NCBI GenBank assembly: GCA_946902875.1
Contig: OX336343.1
Location: 23,607,596-23,671,595, forward strand
Origin: Nematopogon swammerdamellus
Taxonomy: Eukaryota > Arthropoda > Insecta > Lepidoptera > Adelidae
Length of the DNA: 64,000 nt
Direction of reading: 5' to 3'
This document shows positions 10,301 through 19,840 of this stretch, piece after piece. Position numbers and translations under genes: made by a program. Numbering within the stretch: position 1 is the first letter of the stretch; each line of letters starts with the position of its first letter. The notes below the pieces were generated by a model. It did no database searches. It was not told where the DNA came from and saw only the letters and a program-made list of their open reading frames with translations.

Positions 10301-11105
10301 TCGCGAAATTAAAACACCATGAATATTATTAAACCGGAAAAAAATATTGTCTTAAGGAAGTCTCCAATCTTTTACTCTGTTCCTCGAAATTTAGGTAAAT
10401 AAGCCCTACTTATTCCTATCACTGATTATTAGTACAACTTTTTAAAAATTATTAATACAACAGTCTTGTTTAATTTTTCAATATTTTTTTTGGATTCAAA
10501 CAATAATATTCGTTCAGTAAAAACTATTTGAAATAATATTACAAATAACAATTTCAAAATTCACAAATATACCGCACCATCATTGTCCGTCAGACTGGCA
10601 TTCGTAGTGATCCCGTCAAGTTGCCGTCAAGCAAGGCTTCCGATTGGTCGGACGGTCGGCTCTTACTACCAGATACCCGAGCCAAGCCAGCGATAACAAA
10701 CCTGTCGCTCGCCTTGCTCACTCTGTCTCTCTCCATATCGCGGGGCGCGATATGGGTAACGGAGATAGACAAGTCACGTCATAAAAGATTAAATTGCGAT
10801 TTCGATTTTCGTAGTAGTAGGGATTTTTGGCTAGCCGTGCTCCGATACAAACGCAGTAGCGTTGCGTCTCCCGTAGGGTATTCTCCTTGTGTATACATGT
10901 TCGAGTGCTAATACATGTGTTGAATGCTGCTGATGTAGTGTGGAGCGCGGAGGCGCGCGAGCTGCTGGTCTACAGCGAAGCCGGCAGCGTCAAGTTCTCC
11001 GTGTGCCACATGTTCAACATGGACATACATATGCCTTTCACGTTCTTCAGATCGATGGTCACCTTCTGCGTTGCCTTGGCACAACTCATTCTTGTACAGG
11101 TTTAA
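6565..11105 (+). CDS. Gustatory receptor gene 1, four exons, intact
   Basis: Insect gustatory receptor of the 7tm_7 family, a ligand-gated cation-channel subunit expected in the membrane of chemosensory neurons; the ligand cannot be read from sequence. Exons are 6565-7392, 7475-7552, 7706-7859 and 10939-11105, together 1227 nt (408 residues plus stop), the usual Gr size. All splice sites are GT-AG. Hydrophobic segments lie near residues 64-82, 104-127, 161-182, 190-213, 277-300, 305-325 and 385-405. TM7 holds TFCVALAQL (395-403), fitting the Gr signature TYhhhhhQF. Two N-glycosylation sequons (NVT, NLT) lie at residues 90-98. The start at MENVNQKID was chosen because paralogs align from there; in-frame ATGs at 6382 and 6514 are alternatives. 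The third intron holds a Helitron and a P-like element. Confidence 0.88.
7475..7552 (+). CDS. Gr gene 1 exon 2 (78 nt)
   Basis: It follows CATTCGCAG and ends AATAAG|GTAAGT. The 26 codons end SFWKMLLHIRNK and form most of a membrane segment. The matching exons of genes 2 and 3 are exactly the same length. Confidence 0.88.
7618..7670 (+). repeat. SINE 3'-end fragment in Gr gene 1 intron 2
   Basis: It matches the common SINE end (from GGATGTTGTAGG to a short A-run) and also occurs in intron 2 of gene 2 (about 16229-16287). The insertion is therefore older than the gene duplication. Confidence 0.6.
7706..7859 (+). CDS. Gr gene 1 exon 3 (154 nt)
   Basis: It starts after CAAACAG with EENAMSYLSYF and ends VVQLEHP plus one base before GTACAT, phase 1. 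Gene 2 and gene 3 have the same length and phase. Confidence 0.87.
7971..8348 (+). mobile_element. Non-autonomous Helitron in Gr gene 1 intron 3
   Basis: The insertion starts with TC (TCCTTCC) and ends with CTAG after a GC hairpin (GGCGGAGCCGC). It sits exactly between A and T in a place where paralog gene 2 reads GAGCATATTATT without it (about 16716-16727). These are textbook Helitron boundaries with no target duplication. The body holds a TTCC-rich tract (7974-8055) and an 8-bp repeat of TCTGAGTG (about 8091-8166). There is no coding capacity. Confidence 0.8.
8091..8166. repeat. 8-bp tandem repeat TCTGAGTG, about 9 copies
   Basis: Direct tandem repeat inside the Helitron. The last units degrade to TCTGAATG. 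Confidence 0.95.
8621..8628. repeat. Target site duplication, left (TGTATACA)
   Basis: Direct copy of 10890-10897. The unoccupied paralogous site in Gr gene 2 has a single related octamer. Confidence 0.8.
8792..8871 (+). CDS. THAP-domain first exon of the P-like element (fragment)
   Basis: ATG opens an 80-nt exon starting MASCAVRTC and ending DGVTFH, followed by the strong donor GTAAGT at 8872. The C-x(4)-C pair and the GVTFH motif are the start of a THAP (C2CH zinc) DNA-binding domain, which P-type transposases carry at the N-terminus to bind their own DNA. The rest of the domain (FP..., W, C-x2-H) should be in a following exon that I cannot find. The element at 26672-29150 has a homologous exon of identical length and phase. 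It is probably a relic of the transposase gene. Confidence 0.65.
9371..9520 (+). repeat. Degenerate repeat of about 57-65 bp, about 3 units
   Basis: Units contain TGTCTGTCCGTTCTAC and AAAATGAATGTAGGGTT. They lie just before the 109-bp array in the P-like element. Confidence 0.65.
9545..10300. repeat. 109-bp repeat array arranged as a foldback (5 forward, 2 inverted units)
   Basis: Forward units (to about 10097) read GTGGCCGCCATTTTGAAC then TTACTGGACCGATTGC. From about 10105 the same unit is inverted. Because 109 is not a multiple of 3, open frames move from frame to frame and stop at each unit; these open frames are not genes. The same unit forms the larger array at 45888-48836. Confidence 0.92.
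10890..10897. repeat. Target site duplication, right (TGTATACA)
   Basis: Direct copy of 8621-8628. Normal Gr intron sequence resumes after it. Confidence 0.8.
10939..11105 (+). CDS. Gr gene 1 exon 4 (last exon)
   Basis: The acceptor is GATGTAG|TG. The 167 nt encode WSAEARELL, then the TM7 segment and stop TAA. The P-like insertion ends 49 bp upstream and leaves the acceptor intact. Confidence 0.87.
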
Positions 11106-11272
11106 TAGGTATTCACGAGTGATGAAAATAATTAAATCATTGACAGTAAAGGTGAATTGCTGTCAGTGGTGGTGGTCTGAAACTGTGACATATGAATATA
11201 CTTATAGTTTTACGAGTATGTAACCGGTATTAGAGGGAAACCATGAATATTTTCAAAAAAATGTTTGATTTC

Positions 11273-11278
11273 AATAAA
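11273..11278 (+). terminator. Polyadenylation signal of Gr gene 1
   Basis: AATAAA lies about 168 nt after the stop codon. The homologous AATAAA lies at 17428 after gene 2. Confidence 0.55.
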
Positions 11279-11454
11279 TATTTTTTAATTTACCTATTGA
11301 TTTTACTTAACCTAGCCTAACCTCTCGGCACGGTGGATGGTGCGGAGGGGCGGGGCTGTCCTCTACTTTTATCCTTCGTGCGGGCAGGGAGGGACGTATG
11401 CAGAGAATCACATTATTTGCAGGTGGTAACGTCCTCCACGTTACCTACTCAGGG

Positions 11455-11550
11455 ACTGGTCAAATAGTCAGTCAGTCAGCGTGTGTGCGTCTTTTCGCCT
11501 GCGTATTGGATGTCGTCGTCCAACCTGGCGAGTGGTCCACCCACATAAAT
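11455..11550 (-). mobile_element. LINE 3'-end fragment downstream of Gr gene 1
   Basis: Related to 17590-17770 downstream of gene 2 and 40868-41045. Its presence behind both paralogs shows it was there before the Gr duplication. Confidence 0.5.
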
Positions 11551-11650
11551 AATTGCCTAGGTATCCCTGTTTCAAAAACTAGTTAGGAATGTAAGCTTCA
11601 CACATCCACATTGGTTCATACACGAATACTATCCTAGCGTGTTAGTTAGG

Positions 11651-12645
11651 TAGAACGTATTTTTTTTTTTTTTTTTTTTATTGCTACCGAACTGGGTGGC
11701 TCTGTCCGAGGTCGCAACCTCAGGCGCAGCCAATTTCACCCCCGAGGAGGTGCCAGTCCGGCTTGGAGGTGGACTAATGTTGCTGGGGAAAGGCTATTAA
11801 CCCGCGATTTGAAGATCTGTGGATTGTAGAAGTGGGGGAAGATATTTCCTGGGAGCCCGTTCCACACCTTTGCAGTGCGGCACAAGAACGATTTAGAGAA
11901 TCGTGCAGTTCGAAGAACTCTTCTGTCGACTACAAACGGGTGTTCCGCGAGAGTATGGCGGGTTTGGCGAAGGCGAACAGGAGGAGGAGGGATAGGGAAG
12001 CAAGTTCGTCAGAGCAGCGGCCATAGTAGTACCGATAAAACAGGCTCAATGACCCAACCATACGTCTGTGCTTTAGAGGTTGAAGGTCCTTTGTGAGTAC
12101 GGAGTCACCAATGAGGCGAATGGCTCGTCGCTGAATAGAATCAAAGGCTGAAAGAAGGTACTCAGGGGAGCCCTCCCAAAGATGACTGCAATATTCCATC
12201 ACCGGTCTTACTTGTGCTTTGTAGAGTGTAAGCAGTTGGACCGGCGTGAAAAATCGCCGACAGCGGTAAAGGACCCCTAATTTTCGAGACGCTAGTTTCG
12301 CCTTGGACTCTATGAACGATCGAAACCCAACGTCCCTGGACACCTCCATACCCAGGACGCTCAGACTACCATCGTTGGGGACTTGGCTGCCCTGAAAAGT
12401 GGCTTGGAGAGGAAACGGATCAGCCTTCGTAGAGAAGGCACAAGCTTGCGTCTTGGCTACGTTGAAGTTGACCAAGTTCTTCTTCCCCCAAGAGGATACT
12501 TTTTTGAGAACCTGGTCAGCCCGAGCAACAGTGTCGCGTCTCGCGTTTGCTGCTGAGGCCTCTCTACCCTTCCAGTCCTTGATGAACCCTTCGTGCACCG
12601 TGCTGTCGTCCGCGTAACAGTGTATTTCGCCGAGCGAGAGCATTG
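11651..12645 (-). mobile_element. 5'-truncated LINE with RT motif and reversed poly-A tail
   Basis: The minus strand encodes about 237 residues of a non-LTR retrotransposon ORF2: the RT active-site motif EIHCYADDSTVH, then WGKKNLVNFNVAKTQ and the thumb/C-terminal region with RRFFTPVQLLTLYKAQVRP. The T-run at 11651-11679 is the tail. The truncated 5' end is at about 12645. It is the same family as 2270-2957. The likely group is Jockey/CR1. It lies just downstream of Gr gene 1. Confidence 0.8.
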
Positions 12646-12727
12646 TTCATGTCTCCTGTGCGACAGAGACGACGCTCCACAACGGAATTGTCTCTTTCTA
12701 AAGCTCGACAGGCGTTATTTGCTGGGC

Positions 12728-13184
12728 AGAACTGTACATGTATACTTCCCTATAATTTAAGTGATGTAAAAGTTTATTCAATTAATTTCAGCTTCAGTTA
12801 ATGTATGAAGATTCGATTGTTTGATTATAAATTTAAATTCTATTGAGTTTAATTTTAATGTCAGGGGAAAACATTTATGAAAACTGAACTTATCTTGCTT
12901 CAGCGATATAATAATGATTAGAATACATGGCAAGCTACATCGCTCATAAAATAATTTATTAATACATTGTATTCAATTAGTTGTGACTAACAAATTACAT
13001 TGTGATGGCCGTCTTGGGACTCCAATAATGGTGTTAAGCTTAATTTATTTAGCCTCTGTAATGAAAATGATCGAAATGCCTCTTTGTATTGCCAGCCGAT
13101 CCGGCCGAGTCACATGTACTGCGGCTGAAAACACTTATTTGTACGGAAATATACAATTTATCAAGGTCATGGAAAACATAAATC
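12728..13184 (+). pseudogene. 5' fragment of a duplicated gustatory receptor gene
   Basis: About 457 bp align almost base for base with the 5' flank and start of Gr gene 3 (18575-19034). The copy includes the ATG at 13169-13171 and codons for MENIN. Homology then ends abruptly inside the sixth codon. No further Gr exons follow, so this is a promoter-plus-start fragment left by an incomplete duplication or a deletion. A TATAAAA at 18617 in gene 3 is changed to TGTAAAA here. Confidence 0.75.
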
Positions 13185-13840
13185 ACGAGTACCAGCCAAG
13201 TTTGATGATGTCGATGATGTTGATGAGGTCAGTGAATAGACTTTTGGTTATGGAATTAGAGTTAAGTTTTGGTGGAAAATCGAGTAAGTATTCTACCAGC
13301 CGTATTTTGTTTGACCCTATCAGTAGCTATTACGTAGTCGTAGCCCGGTAGAAATCGGTGTCTCTTTAGGCAACTCAAGTAGTCCGTGGGTGCGCGGTGC
13401 ACGTTTAGCTCTGGCGGAGGTCGTGGTCTGTAGAGACCGTAGTGTGTGACGACACGGGCGAGCCACGAGTTGGATATGCGTATGGGAGATGCGATCCACG
13501 CGATGGATAGGCATGTGAAAGAGTCGCGACTCGCGATCCACGAGATGGATAAGCGAGGCAGCAATGCGATTGCTGTTCGACTGCGAAAGCCGTGGTGTGT
13601 TAGAGGGCTGCTTACTCGGGTAGTGAGCGGGAAGCTGAAAGTTCAGTTGAGTGATTTTTGCATTGATGCAAGTGGCGGCGATGGTATATGGCTCCACTTA
13701 ATTCTCCTACTCTACTTAGAAGCCCTATTACTTATGAGGTGGATAGATGGTCAGGAATGGCCGAGTGGAACAGGTTGAGTTTATTTAGCATCTATTGGTA
13801 GTACACTGCGCTCAGATTTGTCATATTCACATTGTAACAT
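13185..13840. other. Spacer after the Gr fragment
   Basis: It contains open frames on both strands (13446-13778, 13320-13697) but no recognisable domain. GATCCACGCGATGGATA and GATCCACGAGATGGATA form a short imperfect repeat at about 13493-13550. Confidence 0.4.
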
Positions 13841-14190
13841 TCCGCCAGTTCGATTATCACAGCGAAGAAGAACTGACAAGAAAATTCACTGGAAATTTTT
13901 TCAATGTCCACTTAGTCTATACAAAAATGTTTGCCACTGCCTAGACACGTCACACGCAAGTGCTGATTTGTGACAGATGCAGCAATTCATGACAAAGTGA
14001 AAACATTATGAAATTGTATGAACTACTGGTTTCTGTCACAAACCACCACATGTCGTTATCGCATAACTTATTACATTCATATCGCATCATTAATTATATT
14101 AATTTATCATGTGATTCTGACAACTTGTGAAGTATATATTATGTAAAAATTTCGGTGTATAGTGCCATCGTCAAATTTGATAAGAAATTT
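13841..14190 (-). repeat. Interspersed element of about 330 bp, inverted copy
   Basis: It matches in reverse orientation parts of 18124-18455 and 20553-20880, for example the GTATAGTGCCATCGTCAA block and the GAAGAAGAACTGACAA block. Divergent. Confidence 0.5.
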
Positions 14191-14329
14191 TATCAAGTCA
14201 TTATTTGATTTTGTTAGTAAGCAAGTAAAAATGTAGTATAAATGTCGAGGGTAAAAAAAAATTGATACACATTGTCTTAGAGTTAGTAGGAACATTACGT
14301 TAAGTCATACTTTTGTACTTAATTTATTA

Positions 14330-14610
14330 TGTGTCAGAATCACAAAATTCGTCAGTTAATGCATCTTTAATACTGTAATAAAGCTTTTTTTGGTTAATAT
14401 TTTTTTCAGGGTTATTTTGAAAGAATTTTCACCTAGATTCCTTATTTCCTGTGGTATTTTGTTATAAAATTTAACACTATTACATATAAAACATCAGCAC
14501 ACATGACTAATTCTATGTCCTCTGGAACACAGCTAGTATATCATTAACATATATTAAAAAAAGTAGTGGTCCTAGTATTGAGTCTTGTGGTACACCTAGC
14601 AAGCGCAACG
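14330..14610 (-). mobile_element. Decayed LINE reverse-transcriptase fragment
   Basis: On the minus strand, 14519-14596 reads GVPQDSILGPLLFLIYVNDI, a clear RT motif. The YADD block downstream is degenerate (CADV). Frame breaks show it is dead. Confidence 0.65.
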
Positions 14611-15170
14611 TAGCGGTGCTGGGAGGAGTTTACGGCGCAGCGGGGAGACGACCGTCCTACTCAGTGACATTGATGGCGGTCGCATCGCAGCGCACGGACG
14701 TAGAAATCACTCGCGTTCCGTAAAAACATACCCTCTGAAATTTGTGCCTACCTTATATTGTGAAGTACCCTTTTTGAATCAGAATTACATCCTGTATTAC
14801 TAGGTTGGTGATTAATTACTTTCATGCGACCTAACATTACCTGCGATGCCTATTAGGAGATAGCTGCCATGGATAATTCTGTCGACGGCGGCCAGCCGAA
14901 TCCATCATATAAACATGTTTTATTACATAATACTCACGTGCCTTACATGTATGCTTCGCGAGTAACTACTCAGTAAAAGGTATTATGTATGATGGCTGCC
15001 TTGGGACACGGAATTATTAATATCATTAGAACCTCTGTTAAAATATCATTAGCGAGAACTTCATGTTTTAAAACAATCAGATCAATATTCATAGAACATA
15101 CCGAAACACCCGTAATGGGCCGGCAAGTCTTCAGATGAACACAATGGAAAACTTTGTTGAAACGAAAGTC

Positions 15171-15998
15171 ATGGAAAATGTTAACCAGAAAATCGATTAT
15201 CTCCACCTCTCGCTTTTTGCTGACGTAACGAGAAGAGAAAATGAAATGTACACGCTGCTACAGTTTAAGCCGTTCTTTGTGATGGAACGAATCCTGGCGG
15301 TGCCGCGGGCCAACGAATATGGCGGAGAGCTACGACCGCCCAGGTGGTACCAGAGAGTGTACAGCGTCACAATATTAGCAATGCTTCTCTTAGTTTACTA
15401 CCTGGCGTACGGGTTACCAAAAAAGTCTTGGCACAAAAATATCACCGACAATGAGACTCTGACTAGCATGGACCATTATATATACCAGACAACTGCATTG
15501 TTAGGTTCGTTTTACTTGGTCACGTTGGCCTATAGAGGCTTCATCGGAGTCGGGGGTGACTGTGTACACCCTTTTCTTGCGCTCTGCGATATAGATCAAC
15601 ACCTGAACATCCTCGGACACAGGTCTATGCACATTAGACTGTACTGGAAACACGTGGCGAATATCGCAGTAACGCTGCTCGTGAACAGTGTGATGATGGG
15701 CAGCGGGGTGGCATTGGAAAATTTTGAAATGCACGATATGACGGGTTTGTTTCCGATAATGTACATAGAAACGGAGGGGTTCCTCTGCTCGACAATCTCC
15801 CTAGCGCTGACCACGCGGCTGCGTCATCTCACCCGATTATCGACGGCGCGGCATCTTCAGCGACGGCATTACTCTCAACCGCACGGATGGAAATTCGAGC
15901 TCTGCGGAATTTCCGAATTCAATTTACAAAAGGTTTTGCTGGTTTATGAGAAAATAATCGAGACTTCTAACGAGATCAAGGAACACTTTAAGTTTCAC
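15171..15998 (+). CDS. Gr gene 2 exon 1
   Basis: 276 codons ending HFKFH before GTGAGT. The open frame continues into the intron to TAA at 16017-16019. Confidence 0.87.
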
Positions 15999-17265
15999 GT
16001 GAGTAAAAGGAAATCTTAACTAGAAATAAATCTTTACTTAACTAAGGAAATAAACCTAACGTTCATACTTCCATTCGCAGATGCTGATGTACATGTCGCT
16101 GAAGTCGTACAACGTTGTAATTAGCTTTTGGAAGATGTTGTTACACATCCGTAATAAGGTAAGTTAAGAAAGCCCTTTTAGTGAAGAAGGGAAGCTGATT
16201 TGATTACCTACTACCTAGAGTTATAGGCTGCGACATCACGGATCTTGTAGGTGATAAAGCCAACCGTGTCAGTTCCCATAAAAAATTTCTACAATAAGTA
16301 TTTTATTTATTTATTTAATTATTTATTTAATTACTGTGATAACACCCATAGTCATATCATAACAATCTTACAAACAACAATACAAAATACAGTAATTGAC
16401 AAGGAAAATAATACAAATTTCAAATAATCATGTCATATTTAATTACATTATGTAGTTCATGTCAAACAGGAAGAAAACGCGATGTCCTACCTAAGTTATT
16501 TCCTGTACTGCATGCGAGCATTTCTGGAGGTATTTGGACTGTGCCGTTGCTTCGAGTCATTTACCATAGCCGTCGAGCAGTTCCGGAGACATCTTCACGA
16601 CGTCGTACAACTTGAACATCTAGGTACATTGTTTTTATTCTGGAGACCCGCGTGGGAGTAGCCCCGGCTGGAATTTTGTCATTTCGACTCCGGTGTACGA
16701 GACTGACTGAAATGAGCATATTATTATTAAACGTAGAACGGTTTTATCGGTTAACGAACACTGAGAAAATTGGAACGGCCAGTTTGGTAATGTCCAAACT
16801 TTAGGAAGAAACTGACCACTTAGGCTATTCACGATATTTTTAATTACCTAGATCGCTTCAACCTGGTCATTCTGTACCTAAAACTGACCAACTTTCGCGT
16901 GTAAAAGGTGCAAACATTTTAAAACAATTTCATCACAATACATTTTGAGGTTAGAAATTTTATTAAATTTGGTATAGCAAACACGGCCGTACCGTCCTTT
17001 TCTCGAATAAATTTTTACATTTAATATTTGTCCGTGTACACATGTCCGAGTGTTAATACATGCGTTGAATGCTGCTGATGTAGGTATGCTCGGTGTAGTG
17101 TGGAGTGCGGAGGCGCGCGAGCTGCTGGTCTACAGTGAAGCCGGCAGCGTCAAGTTCTCCGTGTGCCACATGTTCAACATGGACATCCACCTGCCCTTCA
17201 CCTTCTTCAGGACGATGGTCACCTTCTGCGTTGCCTTGGCACAACTCATTCTTATACAGGTGTAA
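15171..17265 (+). CDS. Gustatory receptor gene 2, four exons, intact
   Basis: Close paralog of Gr gene 1 with the same architecture and lengths: exons 15171-15998, 16081-16158, 16470-16623 and 17099-17265, total 1227 nt (408 residues plus stop). It is a 7tm_7 taste receptor, presumably in the membrane of gustatory neurons. Exon 1 differs from gene 1 at about 18 of 276 residues. TM7 contains TFCVALAQL. Glycosylation sequons NIT and NET lie near residue 90. All introns are GT-AG. An upstream in-frame ATG at 15135 is an alternative start; 15171 aligns with the start of gene 3. Homology to gene 1 covers the 5' flank (from about 14948) and the 3' flank (to about 17870), so the unit was duplicated as a block. 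Confidence 0.88.
16081..16158 (+). CDS. Gr gene 2 exon 2 (78 nt)
   Basis: After TTCGCAG; encodes MLMYMSLKSYNVV and onward to HIRNK before GTAAGT. Confidence 0.87.
16303..16445 (-). mobile_element. Short retroelement 3'-end insertion in Gr gene 2 intron 2
   Basis: It is absent from gene 1, where AGTATTTTACATGTAGTTC is continuous. The insert begins with TATTTATTTA and matches in reverse the 3' tail at about 50740-50850 (from CCTTGTCAATTACTG to AATAAATAAA). It is therefore a recent tail-only LINE or SINE copy. Confidence 0.65.
16470..16623 (+). CDS. Gr gene 2 exon 3 (154 nt)
   Basis: After CAAACAG; starts EENAMSYLSYFLYC and ends one base into a codon before GTACAT. Confidence 0.86.
17099..17265 (+). 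CDS. Gr gene 2 exon 4 (last exon)
   Basis: It is read from the acceptor GGTGTAG|TG, giving the 167 nt seen in its paralogs. A 15-bp insertion duplicates the acceptor: GATGTAG (ending 17083) and GGTGTAG (ending 17098). Using the upstream AG would add five in-frame codons (GMLGV-like) and no stop. Ends TAA. Confidence 0.85.
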
Positions 17266-17427
17266 TAGATATTCAGGTGTGATTATAAGAATTAAATCAT
17301 TGACAGTAAAGGTAAAGGTCAGTAGTAGTGGCTTGAAACTGTGACATATGAATATACTAACGTAGTTTTAGGAGTATGTAGCTGATATTAGAGGGAAATC
17401 ATGGAATATTAAAAAAAAATTGATTTC

Positions 17428-17433
17428 AATAAA
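17428..17433 (+). terminator. Polyadenylation signal of Gr gene 2
   Basis: AATAAA about 163 nt after the stop, at the same place as in gene 1. Confidence 0.55.
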
Positions 17434-17589
17434 TATTTTGTACCTAATTTACCTATCTATTTTACTTAACCTAGCTTAACCTCTCGGCACGGTGGATGGT
17501 GCGGAAGGGACGTATGCAGATAATCACATTATTTGTAAAACGTGGAAACACTGTGTACATAAACGTGGGCCATAACATTGCCAAAGACG

Positions 17590-17775
17590 AAATTACAAAT
17601 ATAGTCACTCATTCAGTCAGCCAGCGTGTGTGCGTCCACTCCTGGGCATACGCCTCTAAAATTTTTCTCCAGGCCTCCCGGCCTTCAGCGGTACGAAACC
17701 TTTTGCTTTTCGCCGACGTACTGGATGTCGTCGTCCCACCTGCCGGGGGGTCCACCCACATATATAATTGCCTAG
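17590..17775 (-). mobile_element. LINE ORF2 C-terminal fragment
   Basis: The minus strand encodes a stop-interrupted LINE C-terminus (REAWRKILEAYAQEWT). Related pieces lie at 11455-11550 and 40868-41045. Confidence 0.55.
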
Positions 17776-18123
17776 GTATCCCTATTCCAACAACCAGTCC
17801 CAACCACATTGGTTCATACACGAATACTATCCTAGCGTGTAAGGTGGAACGTATGCAGGTAAATTGGCGTATTAATGTTGTTGTAAGTAAATGTAATGTA
17901 AATGAACTTGACAGTATTATTGTCCTCCGTTACGGTACCTACAAAGTACCTGTACCTAAAAATGTAATAAAATGTAATAATTTAAAATACATTTGGAGGT
18001 ACAAATTATTTACTTATGATTGAATATTTATTTTGAGAGTCTTAGTACATCATTAGTCTATCATTAGATTTTTAATATGACTTATTACATTTCTTTGTAA
18101 TAAACGTAAACTAATTGTTTTTA

Positions 18124-18455
18124 TTTGACTTGATATATGAAGTATCAAAATTGACGATGGCACTATACACCAGATATAGGTAATGTAAATAGGCAGAGTG
18201 GTCAGATTCTTGAGTGTTCATGCTTATGCTGTAAATATTAATGTTCTTGTGAGCGGTAGTATGCGTTAATTATTGTAAATTACTTGAATTATAATACTTA
18301 TATATAAGGTACTAACAAAACATTGTGACTTGCGAAGTTTGTTTGTCAGTTCTTCTTCGCATTGAATTTAGAACTGGCGGAATTTTCGACATGTCCAAGC
18401 GTAGGTTACCTACCTATGGATGAAATTATACAATAAACAACAATAAACAATGCAG
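18124..18455 (+). repeat. Interspersed element of about 330 bp
   Basis: It runs from TTATTTGACTTGATATATG to ACAATAAACAACAATAAAC and is about 90 percent alike to 20553-20880, which interrupts a LINE. Type unknown; there is no obvious terminal inverted repeat. The 3' end is A-rich. Confidence 0.7.
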
Positions 18456-19018
18456 TTCCGGGTAGTCAATAATGCGTATCGACCTTTAGAAAGAGACAAT
18501 CCGGTTGTAGAGCGCCATCCTTGTCGCACGAGCTCGCATGTCTCTGTGAGACAGGGATGACTTATTTACTGCCGAGAACTGTACAGTACATGTATACTTC
18601 CCTATAATTTAAGTGATATAAAAGTTTATTCCATTAATTTCAGTTTCAGTTAATGTATGAAGATTCGATTGTTTGATTATAAATTTAAATGCTATTGAGT
18701 TTAATTTTAATGTCAGGGGAAAACATTTATGAAAACTGACCTTATCTTGCATCAGCGATATAATAATGATTAGAATACATGGCAAGCTACATCGCTCATA
18801 AAATAATTTATTAATACATTGTATTCAATTAGTTGTGACTAACAAATTACATTGTGATGGCCGTCTTGGGACTCCAATAATGGTGTTAAGCTTAATTTAT
18901 TGAGCCTCTGTAATGAATGATCGAAATGCCTCTTTGTATTGCCAGCCGATCCGGCCGAGTCACATGTACTGCGGCTGAAAATATATATTTGTACTAAAAT
19001 ATACAATTTATTAAGGTC

Positions 19019-19840
19019 ATGGATAACATAAATCAGAAGATCGACGATCTTCACATCTCGTTCTTCGCAGATATCACGGAGCGTGAAAATAAATCGTACA
19101 CGTTGCTATCATTTATGCCGTTCTTATTTGTGGAGAAGTTTGTGGGAGTGCCGCGACACAACGAGTCAGGAGCAGCGCCTAGCTGGTACCACAGAGTGTA
19201 CAGTGTCACATTGATAACTTTATTGCTCTATTTGATAACCCAGTACTCTGCGTTACATCGCCATAGAGATGTCGACGATAACGGAATTCTCTCTACGGCA
19301 GACGATTATTTCTATTTCGTTTCCCATGTCCTCAACGGTTGGCTTTATCTTGCAATGTTGACACGCTACTGTTTCTTCGGTCCAGAAGTAGATAGTTTCG
19401 GTCCTTTTCTCGCCCTTTGCGACCTCGACCGGGAGCTGAACATTCTCGGACACAAATCTCTCCACACGAGCCTGTACCGGCGACACGTGGCGAATTTCAG
19501 CATACTGCTGTTAGCAAACTGTTGCACAGTATGCGGGGTGATTTTGTTAGGCGATCTCCAATTCGTCGATATGATCGCTTTGTTTGCGTTCGCATACACA
19601 GAAACACAGCCGCTTGTCTACGCGTCACTCGTGGCCGCTCTCGACATGAGGCTGCGTCATCTCACTCGCTTGTCTGCCGCACGACATATGAAGCGGCGAC
19701 AATTCCTTCCACGGCAATTTATACGTGAACAGATGTTTGAGCTTCAGGGCATTCGTGACTACAATTTTCAGAAAATTCTTCGAATATATGATAAAATAAT
19801 GGATACATTCACTATAGTCAGCAATAAATCTGGACTACAG
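19019..19840 (+). CDS. Gr gene 3 exon 1
   Basis: 274 codons ending NKSGLQ. The next bases are GCAAGT. Reading on reaches TGA at 19850-19852. Confidence 0.85.

Larger units (their letters stand above)
8629..10889 (+). mobile_element. P-like DNA transposon with THAP exon, inserted in Gr gene 1 intron 3
   Basis: The element is 2261 bp and is flanked by an 8-bp direct duplication TGTATACA (8621-8628 and 10890-10897). Gene 2 has one corresponding copy, TGTACACA, at the empty site near 17036. The ends are inverted repeats beginning CA: left 8629-8659 and right 10859-10889 share GAGAATACCCTACGGGAG plus partly matching outer and inner bases. An 8-bp duplication, CA termini and an N-terminal THAP exon fit the P superfamily. 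No transposase catalytic region was recognised, so it is probably non-autonomous. The interior carries a 109-bp foldback array. Confidence 0.72.

Noticed and set aside
13320..13778. Open frames of 110-125 codons on both strands
   Set aside because: No recognisable motif, mutually overlapping, and next to a truncated duplication; no support for a gene.
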